A stretch of DNA of 64,000 nucleotides, taken from positions 62,001-126,000 of the forward strand of contig NZ_LPNR01000125.1 of the NCBI RefSeq assembly GCF_019266065.1. The letters are read 5' to 3'. Source of the DNA: Nocardia sp. MH4 (GTDB taxonomy: Bacteria > Actinomycetota > Actinomycetes > Mycobacteriales > Mycobacteriaceae). Below are positions 41,987-49,749 of this stretch, piece by piece (position 1 is the first letter of the stretch; each line of letters opens with the position of its first letter). A program made the position numbers and the translations under genes. Below the pieces are notes generated by a model that made no database searches, had not been told where the DNA came from, and saw only the letters and a list, made by a program, of their open reading frames with translations.

Positions 41987-42552
41987 GAAGTCTCCTCGGG
42001 CCCCCGGGCGCGTCCATCCCCGGTACGGGAGTGACGCGGCCGACGCGGGGGCATCGTCCGTGCACCTCGTACCCGATGGTACGAGGGTCATCTGGTCTCG
42101 CCCCGCGTGTCCGGTCGCACCTCGATCGATCTTCTGGCGGGCCAACCGGTCACGCGGCGCCTGGCTGTGCGGCGTGACTCCGCGTTCCGAGCGCTCATCC
42201 AGCGTGCCTGCGCGGGCAACCCCAGCAACAGGGTCGTCCGTGGCAGCGATGATCGGCATCCAACCGCGGTGTCATCCGGTCATGTCCGTCACCGCCGTCG
42301 CGTACCTGCGCGACAGGCTGTCACCAACCGCCCTGTTCGAGCATCGGTGACGAACACATCCATAGTCAGTATCCCATACGGTTCGCGCGGGGATCGCCAT
42401 CGGCGCAACTCCCGCGAACCTCGGCCGCTCGAGCTCGTCGCGTCCACACCGGACGCGACGAGCGAGTACAGCGCGTTCAGGCAGCATCCGAAACTGCCTG
42501 ACCGGGCGCCCTGCGTGGTTACGCTGCGCTACCGCCTCCGGGCGCTGACCGT
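41987..42552 (-). other. Long upstream region of rne
   Basis: 566 bases without a gene, between ndk and rne. Toward rne it holds a perfect 9-bp hairpin with a CGAT loop (CCTCGTACC/GGTACGAGG, 42065-42086), about 80 bases before the start codon. An AT-richer stretch near 42355-42390 (minus strand TATGGGATACTGACTATGG) is the best place for a promoter. A long leader would fit feedback control by RNase E of its own message, as known in enterobacteria. Confidence 0.5.
42433..42463 (-). terminator. Perfect hairpin downstream of ndk
   Basis: A 13-bp perfect stem (CTCGTCGCGTCC and its complement plus one outer G-C pair) with a 5-base loop lies about 90 bases beyond the ndk stop. It has no U-tract. 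It probably ends or protects the valS-folC-ndk transcript. Confidence 0.5.
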
Positions 42553-42969
42553 TCAGGCAGGGAATTCGGGGAACCAGAGCGCGATCTCGCGCTTGGCGGA
42601 CTCGGGCGAGTCGGAACCGTGAACGAGGTTGAACTGGGTCTCCAGGCCGAAGTCGCCACGGATGGTGCCCGGGGTGGCCTTCTCGACCGGATCGGTGCCG
42701 CCGGCGAGCTGACGGAAGGCCGCGATCGCGCGCGGACCGGACAAGACGGCCGCGACGACGGGGCCCGAGGTGATGAACTCGATCAGCGAGCCGAAGAAGG
42801 GGCGCTCGGCGTGCTCGGCGTAGTGCTCCTCGGCGAGCTCGGTCGACACGTTCTTCAGCTCCAGCGCCTCGAGGGTCAGGCCCTTGCGCTCGATACGGGC
42901 CAGCACCTCGCCGACGAGGCCACGGGAGACGCCGTCCGGCTTGATGAGTACCAAAGTCTGCTCAGTCAC
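42553..42969 (-). CDS. ndk: Nucleoside diphosphate kinase
   Basis: 138 residues. It moves the gamma-phosphate of ATP to other nucleoside diphosphates through a phospho-His. The active-site signature NLVHGSDSPESAKREI carries the catalytic His near residue 117, and the N-terminal LVLIKPDGVSRGL is typical. The GTG start lies nine bases after the DUF4233 stop. Confidence 0.98.
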   Translation of the reverse strand: MTEQTLVLIKPDGVSRGLVGEVLARIERKGLTLEALELKNVSTELAEEHYAEHAERPFFGSLIEFITSGPVVAAVLSGPRAIAAFRQLAGGTDPVEKATPGTIRGDFGLETQFNLVHGSDSPESAKREIALWFPEFPA

Positions 42970-42978
42970 GGCGTCACT

Positions 42979-43416
42979 CTAACCGGCGTCGCCGCCCGGA
43001 GCCGAACTCGTGTCAGTTCGGCCACCCATTCGTTGACTGGGCAGTAGCCCCGCGTCCATCCGGCGCTGCACGTCCGAGCGCAGCACGAGGATGAACGCCC
43101 ACACCGCGACGAACACCAGCCCGATGATCCCGATCGACAGGTGGATGAACGTGCCCGCCAGCAGCAGCACCTGCAGGCCGAGGTTGAACGGGATCGCCCA
43201 CGGCTTCCGCTGCACGCCCGCGCCGAGGATCATCAGCAGCGCGAGCGCCACCAGGTAGGTGCCGGAGAACCAGGTGACCCCGCCGCCGACGTCGGCGACC
43301 ACCGGCAGCGCCAGCAGCACCACGATGGCCTCGAGGACCAGAGTGCCCGCCATCACCCCGCGCAGACCCTTCCACGGGTCGGTGGCCGGGGGTGGAACCT
43401 CACTCGTGCTGCTCAT
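42979..43416 (-). CDS. DUF4233 membrane protein
   Basis: 145 residues with four hydrophobic segments (about 20-40, 50-66, 74-92 and 96-116) and short cytoplasmic ends. DUF4233 proteins sit between folC and ndk in many actinobacteria (Rv2446c position); their function is unknown. The ATG overlaps the folC stop (ATGA), so translation is coupled. Confidence 0.9.
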   Translation of the reverse strand: MSSTSEVPPPATDPWKGLRGVMAGTLVLEAIVVLLALPVVADVGGGVTWFSGTYLVALALLMILGAGVQRKPWAIPFNLGLQVLLLAGTFIHLSIGIIGLVFVAVWAFILVLRSDVQRRMDAGLLPSQRMGGRTDTSSAPGGDAG

Positions 43417-44873
43417 GCCGGAGCCTTTCCGAACAGGGCGCGCGCGGCGCCCGCGGTCACCACCGAGCCCGTGACGACAACGCCTGCGCCCGAGATCACG
43501 TCACCGTCGTCGCCGGCCTGCTCGGCCAGGGCGATCGCCGACTCCAGCGCGTCGGGCAAGGTCTCGGCGGTGATCACCCGCTCGTCGCCGAAGCGCTGCA
43601 CGGCCAGGTCGGCGAGCGCGTCGACGTCCATCGCCCGTGGCGAACCGTTGCTGGTGACCACGATCTCGTCGAAGACCGGTTCCAGCGCGTCGAGGATGCC
43701 CGCCGCGTCCTTGTCCGCGAGCACGGCGACGACGCCGACCAGCTTGCGGAAGTCGAACTCGGTGGTGAGGGTGTTCGCCAGCGCCGTCGCCCCCGCCGGA
43801 TTGTGCGCCGCGTCGACGAAGATGGTCGGCGCGTTGCGCATCCGCTCCATCCGGCCCGGGCTGGCCGCGCTCGCGAAGCCCGCGCGCACGGCCTCGATGT
43901 CGAGCTGCCGATCCGCGCCCGCGCCGAAGAACGCCTCCACCGCGGCCAGCGCGAGCGAGGCGTTGCGGGCCTGGTGCTCGCCGTGCAGCGGCAGGAAGAT
44001 CTCGTCGTAGACGCCACCGAGCCCCTGCAGCGTCAGCAACTGGCCGCCGACCGCGACGGCCCGCTCCAGCACCCGGAACTCCGCGCCCTCGCGGGCGACC
44101 GCGGCGTCGGCCTCGACGGCGCGACGCAGCAGCACGTCCATCACCTCGGGCTCCTGCTCGGCGATCACCGCGACGGTGTCGACCGGGATCAGCGCCTCGG
44201 GGGCGCGCTTGATGATCCCGGCCTTCTCCCCCGCGATCGAGGCGAGGTCGGGGCCGAGGTACTCGGTGTGGTCCAGGCCGATCGGGGTGATCACCGCGAC
44301 CTGCCCGTCGATCACATTGGTGGCGTCCCAGGTACCGCCCATGCCGGTCTCCACGACGGCCACGTCGACCGGCGCCTCGGCGAAGGCGGCGAAGGCCATG
44401 CCGGTGAGCACCTCGAACTTGCTCATCGCCGGGCCGCCGGCCGCCTCGGACTGCTGGTCGATCATCGCGATGTAGGGCTCGAGCTCGCGGAAGGTCTCCA
44501 CGTACCGGGCGGGGCTGATCGGCGCGTTGTCGACGCTGATCCGCTCGGTCGCCAGTTGCAGGTGCGGGCTGGTGATCCGGCCGGTGCGCCGGTGCAGCGC
44601 GGTGAGCAGGGCGTCGATCATCCGGGTCACCGAGGTCTTGCCGTTGGTGCCCGCGACGTGGATCGCCGGATAGTTGCGCTGCGGGTTGCCCAGCAGATCC
44701 ATCAGCGTGCTGATCCTGGTCAGCGACGGCTCGATCTTGGTCTCGGGCCAGCGCTTGTCCAGCTCGGCCTCGACCAGCGCCATCTCGGCCAGGTCGACGG
44801 GCGACGGTCCGGCGCCGAGCGGAGCCCGGCGGTGGTCGTCGGCCTCGTACTGCGGCTCCGGCTCGTCGTTCAC
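43413..44873 (-). CDS. folC: Folylpolyglutamate synthase / dihydrofolate synthase
   Basis: 486 residues. It adds glutamate to dihydropteroate and to folates. The Mur-ligase-like fold shows the P-loop HVAGTNGKTSV, ITSPHL, VVETGMGGTWDATNV, the LDHTEYLG metal-site segment and VDAAHNPAG. It overlaps the valS stop by four bases (GTGA) and is coupled to DUF4233 downstream. Confidence 0.96.
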   Translation of the reverse strand: MNDEPEPQYEADDHRRAPLGAGPSPVDLAEMALVEAELDKRWPETKIEPSLTRISTLMDLLGNPQRNYPAIHVAGTNGKTSVTRMIDALLTALHRRTGRITSPHLQLATERISVDNAPISPARYVETFRELEPYIAMIDQQSEAAGGPAMSKFEVLTGMAFAAFAEAPVDVAVVETGMGGTWDATNVIDGQVAVITPIGLDHTEYLGPDLASIAGEKAGIIKRAPEALIPVDTVAVIAEQEPEVMDVLLRRAVEADAAVAREGAEFRVLERAVAVGGQLLTLQGLGGVYDEIFLPLHGEHQARNASLALAAVEAFFGAGADRQLDIEAVRAGFASAASPGRMERMRNAPTIFVDAAHNPAGATALANTLTTEFDFRKLVGVVAVLADKDAAGILDALEPVFDEIVVTSNGSPRAMDVDALADLAVQRFGDERVITAETLPDALESAIALAEQAGDDGDVISGAGVVVTGSVVTAGAARALFGKAPA

Positions 44874-47548
44874 TTGCCGCTCAGCTCCGCCAGCCGGGCA
44901 CCGATGCGCGCGACTTCGGCCGCGGCCACATCCCGACGCCCGGTGATCTTGTCGACGACCTGCTGCGGCGCCTTGGCCAGGAATGCCTCGTTGCCGAGCT
45001 TGGCCGTGGTGGTGTCGAGGTCCTTCTGCGCGACCGCGAGGTCCTTCTCCAGCCTGCGGCGTTCGGCGTCGAGGTCGATCGCGCCGGAGGTGTCGAGCTG
45101 CACGGTGACCGTCGCGCCGGACAGGCGGACCTGCACCTCGGCGGTGGTGGCGAAATCGTCACCGGGCTCGGTCAGCCGGGCCAGGTTGGCCACCGAGCCG
45201 GTGAACTCGCCGAGCCCGGCCTCGGCGAGGCCCACCAGCGTGGCCTTCACCTTCTGCTTGTCGGCCAGGCCCTGGTCGCTGCGGAAGCGGCGGATCTCGG
45301 TGATCAGGCGCTGCGCGTCGGCGACCCGCTGCGCGGCCACGGTGTCGGTGGCCACGCCGCCGGCAGTCGGCCACGGGGCGACGACCACCGATTCGCCGCC
45401 GGTCAGCGCCTTCCACAGGGTCTCGGTGACGAACGGGATCACCGGGTGCAGCAGGCGCAGCACCGCGTCGAGCACCGTGCCGAGCACCACCGCGGTGCTC
45501 TCGGCGCGGGCGTCGGACTCGGCGAACTGGACCTTGGACAGTTCCAGGTACCAGTCGCACAGCTCGTCCCAGGCGAAGTGGTACAGCGCCTCGCAGGCCT
45601 TGCCGAACTCGTAGGCGTCGAAGGCGGCGTCCACTTCGGCGCGCACCTCGTCGAGCCGGTCGACGATCCAGCGGTCGGTGTCGGTCAGCGTCTCGCGCGG
45701 CGGCAGCTCACCCGAGCGAGCGCCGTTCATCAGCGCGAACTTGGTGGCGTTGAACAGCTTGGTGACGAAGCTGCGCGAGGCCAGCGCGTGCGGTTCGCCG
45801 ACCGAGAGGTCACCGCCCGGCTGGGCGCCACGGGCCAGGGTGAAGCGCAACGCGTCGGCGCCGTAGGAGTTGATCCAGTCCAGCGGGTCGATGCCGTTGC
45901 CGCGCGACTTCGACATCTTCTTGCCGTGCTGGTCGCGGATCAGGCCGTGCAGGAAGACGTCCTCGAACGGCACCTGCTTCTGCCCGCCCTTGCCGACGGT
46001 GAGCGCCGGGTCGTCGCTGACGAACATGCCGAACATCATCATCCGGGCCACCCAGAAGAACAGGATGTCGTAACCGGTGACGAGCACGCTGGTCGGATAG
46101 AACTTCGCCAGCTCCGGGGTGGCCTCGGGCCAGCCCATCGTGGAGAACGGCCACAGGCCCGAGGAGAACCACGTGTCGAGCACGTCGGGGTCCTGCACCC
46201 AGCCCTCGGGCGCTTCCTCATCGGGTCCGAGGCAGACGATCTCGCCTTCGGGGCCGTACCAGATCGGAATGCGATGGCCCCACCACAGCTGCCGCGAGAT
46301 GCACCAGTCGTGCATGTTGTCGACCCAATCGAACCAGCGCGGTTCCTGGCTGGCGGGGTGGATCTTCACGTCCCCGTCGCGGACGGCGTCGCCCGCGGCC
46401 TTGGCCAGCGACTCGACCTTGACCCACCACTGCATGGACAGGCGCGGCTCGATCGGCTCGCCGGAACGCTCGGAGTGGCCGACGCTGTGCACGTAGGGCC
46501 GCTTCTCGGCGACCACGCGCCCCTCGGCGGCCAGGCGCTCGCGCACCTTCACGCGGGCCTCGAAGCGGTCCATGCCGTCGAATTCGGTTCCGGTGCCGGT
46601 GATCCGGCCGCCCTCGTCCATGATCGTCGGCATCGGCAGGTTGTGCCGCAGGCCCATCTCGAAGTCGTTGGGGTCGTGCGCGGGGGTGATCTTCACCGCA
46701 CCGGTGCCGAACTCCGGGTCGACGTAGTCGTCGGCGATGATCGGGATCTGGCTGCCGGTGATCGGGTGGTAGACGGTGGTGCCGATCATCGCGGCGTAGC
46801 GCGGATCGTCGGGGTGCACGGCCACGGCGGTGTCACCGAGCATCGTCTCGACCCGGGTGGTGGCCACCACGACGTGCGGTTCGTTGTCGTCGAGCGAGCC
46901 GTAGCGCAGCGAGACGAGCTCGCCCTCGACGTCCTTGTAGTCCACCTCGAGATCGGAGATGCCGGTCTTCAGCACCGGCGACCAGTTCACCAGGCGCTCG
47001 GCCCGGTAGATCAGCCCCGCGTCGTACATGCGCTTGAAGATGGTGCGGACGGCGCGCGAGAGGCCCTCGTCCATGGTGAACCGGTCGCGGCTCCAGTCGA
47101 CGCCGTCGCCGAGCGCGCGCATCTGCCACTGGATCGCGCCGCCGGACTCGCGCTTCCAGTCCCACACCTTGTCGATGAACAGCTCGCGGCCGAAGTCCTC
47201 TTTGGTCTTGCCGTCGGCGGCGAGCTGCTTCTCCACCACGGTCTGGGTCGCGATGCCCGCGTGGTCCATGCCGGGCAGCCACAGCACCTCGTAGCCCTGC
47301 ATCCGCTTGCGGCGGGTGAGGGTGTCCATGAGGGTGTGGTCGAGGGCGTGGCCCATGTGCAGGGTGCCGGTGACGTTCGGCGGTGGCAGCACGATCGAGT
47401 AGGCGGGCTTGCCGCTGGTCGCGTCGGCGCCGAAGTATCCGGCGGCTACCCAGCCCTCGTACAGGTCGGCCTCTACCTCGCCGGGGTTCCAGCTCTTGGG
47501 CAGGGCATCGGCACGATTACGCGAGTTGTCTGGGGCTGCGCTGGTCAC
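44870..47548 (-). CDS. valS: Valyl-tRNA synthetase
   Basis: 892 residues, full length. A class I enzyme: the HIGH-type motif PPPNVTGTLHMGHAL, the editing CP1 domain (about 200-400), KMSKSRGN, the anticodon-binding helical domain, and the C-terminal coiled coil (DLDAERRRLEKDLAVAQKDL...) that clamps tRNA-Val. The GTG start is 62 bases downstream of a strong terminator hairpin, so expression may be attenuated. Confidence 0.98.
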   Translation of the reverse strand: MTSAAPDNSRNRADALPKSWNPGEVEADLYEGWVAAGYFGADATSGKPAYSIVLPPPNVTGTLHMGHALDHTLMDTLTRRKRMQGYEVLWLPGMDHAGIATQTVVEKQLAADGKTKEDFGRELFIDKVWDWKRESGGAIQWQMRALGDGVDWSRDRFTMDEGLSRAVRTIFKRMYDAGLIYRAERLVNWSPVLKTGISDLEVDYKDVEGELVSLRYGSLDDNEPHVVVATTRVETMLGDTAVAVHPDDPRYAAMIGTTVYHPITGSQIPIIADDYVDPEFGTGAVKITPAHDPNDFEMGLRHNLPMPTIMDEGGRITGTGTEFDGMDRFEARVKVRERLAAEGRVVAEKRPYVHSVGHSERSGEPIEPRLSMQWWVKVESLAKAAGDAVRDGDVKIHPASQEPRWFDWVDNMHDWCISRQLWWGHRIPIWYGPEGEIVCLGPDEEAPEGWVQDPDVLDTWFSSGLWPFSTMGWPEATPELAKFYPTSVLVTGYDILFFWVARMMMFGMFVSDDPALTVGKGGQKQVPFEDVFLHGLIRDQHGKKMSKSRGNGIDPLDWINSYGADALRFTLARGAQPGGDLSVGEPHALASRSFVTKLFNATKFALMNGARSGELPPRETLTDTDRWIVDRLDEVRAEVDAAFDAYEFGKACEALYHFAWDELCDWYLELSKVQFAESDARAESTAVVLGTVLDAVLRLLHPVIPFVTETLWKALTGGESVVVAPWPTAGGVATDTVAAQRVADAQRLITEIRRFRSDQGLADKQKVKATLVGLAEAGLGEFTGSVANLARLTEPGDDFATTAEVQVRLSGATVTVQLDTSGAIDLDAERRRLEKDLAVAQKDLDTTTAKLGNEAFLAKAPQQVVDKITGRRDVAAAEVARIGARLAELSGK

Positions 47549-47611
47549 CCACCAATCCTAAGGGGCCCCGGCAAAGCTATTGACGCCCCCCGCCACAGCG
47601 CGGCACCGCCG

Positions 47612-47663
47612 AAAAAACAGAGACGGAATCTTCGGTGGATGAGGGACACCGAAGACTCCGTCT
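47612..47663 (-). terminator. Intrinsic terminator or attenuator immediately before valS
   Basis: On the minus strand a 17-bp stem (arms spanning 47647-47663 and 47621-47637) encloses a 9-base loop and is followed by CTG and six U residues. The only non-Watson-Crick position (bases 47628 and 47656) is a G-U wobble in the minus-strand RNA but an A-C mismatch in the plus-strand RNA, so the structure is meant for leftward transcription. It lies between an upstream TAGTAT (47673-47678, possible -10) and valS. Confidence 0.85.
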
Positions 47664-47761
47664 ACCCCTGTGATACTACCGGCGATTCGGCGTGGCCAGG
47701 GGAATCCATAGGCAATTCTCAGTTTCTGGTTGCCGCGCGAGTAACTCTTGTTCCCAGGACC

Positions 47762-47824
47762 CAACGACACGCGGAAGTCGTTGTGAGCCAAGCTGCTTTG
47801 GCGAAGATCGGGGAAATCCCCGAT
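47762..47824 (+). other. Three successive hairpins in the leader of the following gene
   Basis: CAACGAC/GTCGTTG (47762-47783), GCCAA/TTGGC (47787-47802) and ATCGGGG/CCCCGAT (47807-47824) occur in tandem 36-98 bases before the GTG at 47860. The stretch is more AT-rich than its surroundings and has no open frame of coding character. It could be a structured leader or a small RNA. Confidence 0.45.
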
Positions 47825-47859
47825 TGCCGAATTGTCCGTTTTACCGGAGTCTGGAGAGG

Positions 47860-48561
47860 GTGACGCCCCCGCTCGATTCCGCCGCATCTCCCCCGCCCCG
47901 CGCCGCGCGCATCCGGACCGTCCGTCCGACCGCGCTGCTCGACCTCCGCGCGGGCGAGGTCGACGAGCTCCAGTACCCCGCTGCCAGCGTCTTGGTCTTC
48001 GCCGGTGTGCCCGGCGCGGGCAAATCCACTGCGCTACACCGGTTCTTCGCCGCCGGACCAGAGGCCGAGCAGCCGGTGCGCGCGGCCTCGGGCGCGCTGG
48101 TGCTCGATTCCCAGCACACCCGCAACCGGCTCCGGCACCGGCTCGGTCTGCTGCCCTACCCGCTGTGGCGGCCGCTGGTGCACCTCGCGCACTACCGCGC
48201 CATCCGCCGCGCGCTGCGCACCGCCGACGGGCCGGTGGCCATCCACGACTGCGCCACCTTCGGCTGGAGCCGCAGGCTGATCGCGCGCTGGGCCCGCGAG
48301 GAGCACCGGGAACTGCACATGGTGCTGATCGATGTGCCCGCGACGCAGGCCAGACACGGGCAGATCACCCGGGGCAGACGGGTCAACGGGGTGGCGTTCA
48401 CCGCGCACTGCCGCCGATGGGAGCAGCTGATGAGCGCCCTCGGCGCGCGCGGCGACGGCCCGCTCCGCCCGGTCTCGGAACCGCTGGAGTCGGCGTCGGT
48501 GGTGATCGTCGACCGCCCGGCCCTCAGCGCGGTCACCCGCGTCACCTTCGACGCCGCCTGA
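47860..48561 (+). CDS. P-loop AAA_33-type kinase-like protein
   Basis: 233 residues. Walker A is GVPGAGKST near residue 48; further segments are LVLDSQHTRNRLRHRLG, LVHLAHYRAIRRALRTADGPVAIHDCATFGWSRR (the strand with a catalytic Asp) and a lid-like QITRGRRVNGVAF. This resembles zeta-toxin/chloramphenicol-phosphotransferase-like AAA_33 kinases of actinobacteria, but the substrate is unknown. The GTG start has GGAGAGGG before it. It is divergent from valS. Confidence 0.82.
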   Translation: MTPPLDSAASPPPRAARIRTVRPTALLDLRAGEVDELQYPAASVLVFAGVPGAGKSTALHRFFAAGPEAEQPVRAASGALVLDSQHTRNRLRHRLGLLPYPLWRPLVHLAHYRAIRRALRTADGPVAIHDCATFGWSRRLIARWAREEHRELHMVLIDVPATQARHGQITRGRRVNGVAFTAHCRRWEQLMSALGARGDGPLRPVSEPLESASVVIVDRPALSAVTRVTFDAA

Positions 48562-48738
48562 GCCGCCATCCGCCGCCTGTGCCGAGTTGCCGGCCGTCGC
48601 CCTGGCGCGCGTCGAGCACCGGTGCGAACAACCCGACCACCCGCGGCCCGGCACGCGCGACGGCGCAGCCCGACCGCGGGTGCGCGGCAGACCACGCTGT
48701 CAGCACGCGTCCGGGGCAGCAGGGCGGGCCGCGCCTGC

Positions 48739-49694
48739 CTAGGGAACCAGGACCGTCAGCGCGCCCGGCATCGCCTGCACGGTGACCGGCAGCATCCCAG
48801 CCGGCTCACCGTCGGCCGTGGCGTAGCCGCCGTCGGCGCTGACGGTGATCCGGCGCGCGCGGTAGCGCTTGGTCGACGGATGATCGATGCGCTTGCCCGC
48901 CGACAGCGCGGGTAGCAGCCGCGCCATCTCGAGCCGGGAGACGGCGCCGACCACCGTGATGTCGAGGTAGCCGTCGTCGGCGAGTGCGTCCGGGCACACC
49001 AGCATGCCGCCGCCGTAGGTGCGGGTGTTGCCGATCGGGGCCATCACCGCATCGGTGTGCACGACCGCGTGCTCGCCCTCGGGATTGTCGAGCGCGCCGG
49101 GCGCCAGCCCCGACAGCTCGATCGTGAACGGCAGCGTGTAGCCGCGCATCAGCTCGGCCACCGCGGCCACGGTGTAGCGCAGCGGGCCGCGCGGGTAGCG
49201 CATCTTGTTGGCGCGCAGGGTGACCCGTGCGTCGAATCCGGTGCCGACGACGGTGGCGAACCAGGTGGGCGTCGCGTACGTCGACTCGATCCGGCCGAGG
49301 TCGAGGTGTCGGACCCGGCCGCGCAGCACGATGTCGATGGCCGCCGCCGGATCACCGGTGGGGATACCGAGTTCCCTGGCCAGGTCGTTGCCGGTGCCCG
49401 CCGGCACCAGACCCAGTGGCACCGTACTGTGCGCGACCGCGGCCAGCAGCACGTTCATCAGCCCGTCGCCGCCGACGCAGATCACCGCGTCGGGCCTGCG
49501 CAGCTCGCTGGTGACGGCCGCTCTGACCTGCTCGACCGATTCGGCCGCGCTGGGCGCCCGCACCTCGGCCACCTCGACGCCCTGGGTCAGCAACCGCTCC
49601 AGCACCGCCTCGGCGACGCCGTCGCCCCGCCCCGCCCCGCCCCCGAGTACGGGTTCGTGACGACGAGGACCCGCCGCACCGTGAGTTCGCTCAC
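48739..49694 (-). pseudogene. dagK: Diacylglycerol kinase gene, out of frame at a (GCCCC)4 tract
   Basis: The main frame (from 49605) encodes a diacylglycerol/LCB5-family kinase: VICVGGDGLMNVLL, GLVPAGTGNDLARELGIPT, VGTGFDARVT and GGGMLVCPDALADDGYLDI, close to mycobacterial Rv2252, which has a role in phosphatidylinositol mannoside supply. The normal N-terminus is present upstream in another frame: from GTG 49694 (SD GAGGTGGAG) it reads VSELTVRRVLVVTNPYSGAGRGG and then goes out of phase within the GCCCC repeats. Removing one 5-base unit would give VLVVTNPYSGAGRGDGVAEAVLERLL and a 316-residue protein. It is either a phase-off or broken allele, or an assembly error. It follows the FAD oxidase gene by about 55 bases. 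Confidence 0.85.
49624..49643. repeat. Tetranumeric pentanucleotide repeat (GCCCC)4
   Basis: Four perfect GCCCC units followed by one extra C. The tract is inside the 5' coding part of dagK and lies exactly where the reading frame is lost; its unit length (5) is not a multiple of three, so each gain or loss shifts the frame. Confidence 0.9.
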
Positions 49695-49749
49695 GACTCC
49701 ACCTCTCGCGAACGCGCGCTGCGCCTACGGTTCACTCGCCAAAGCTCCC

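Noticed and set aside
38396..42034. A 1212-codon plus-strand frame opposite rne
   Set aside because: It mirrors the Arg- and Glu-rich codons of RNase E; no domain and no start signal.
47549..47860. T-box riboswitch before valS
   Set aside because: The AGGGTGG-type T-box sequence and a specifier loop were looked for and not seen; only the terminator is supported.
47558..47887. A 109-codon minus-strand frame upstream of valS
   Set aside because: It spans the terminator hairpin and the divergent leader, has atypical composition for this genome and no ribosome-binding site; treated as non-coding.
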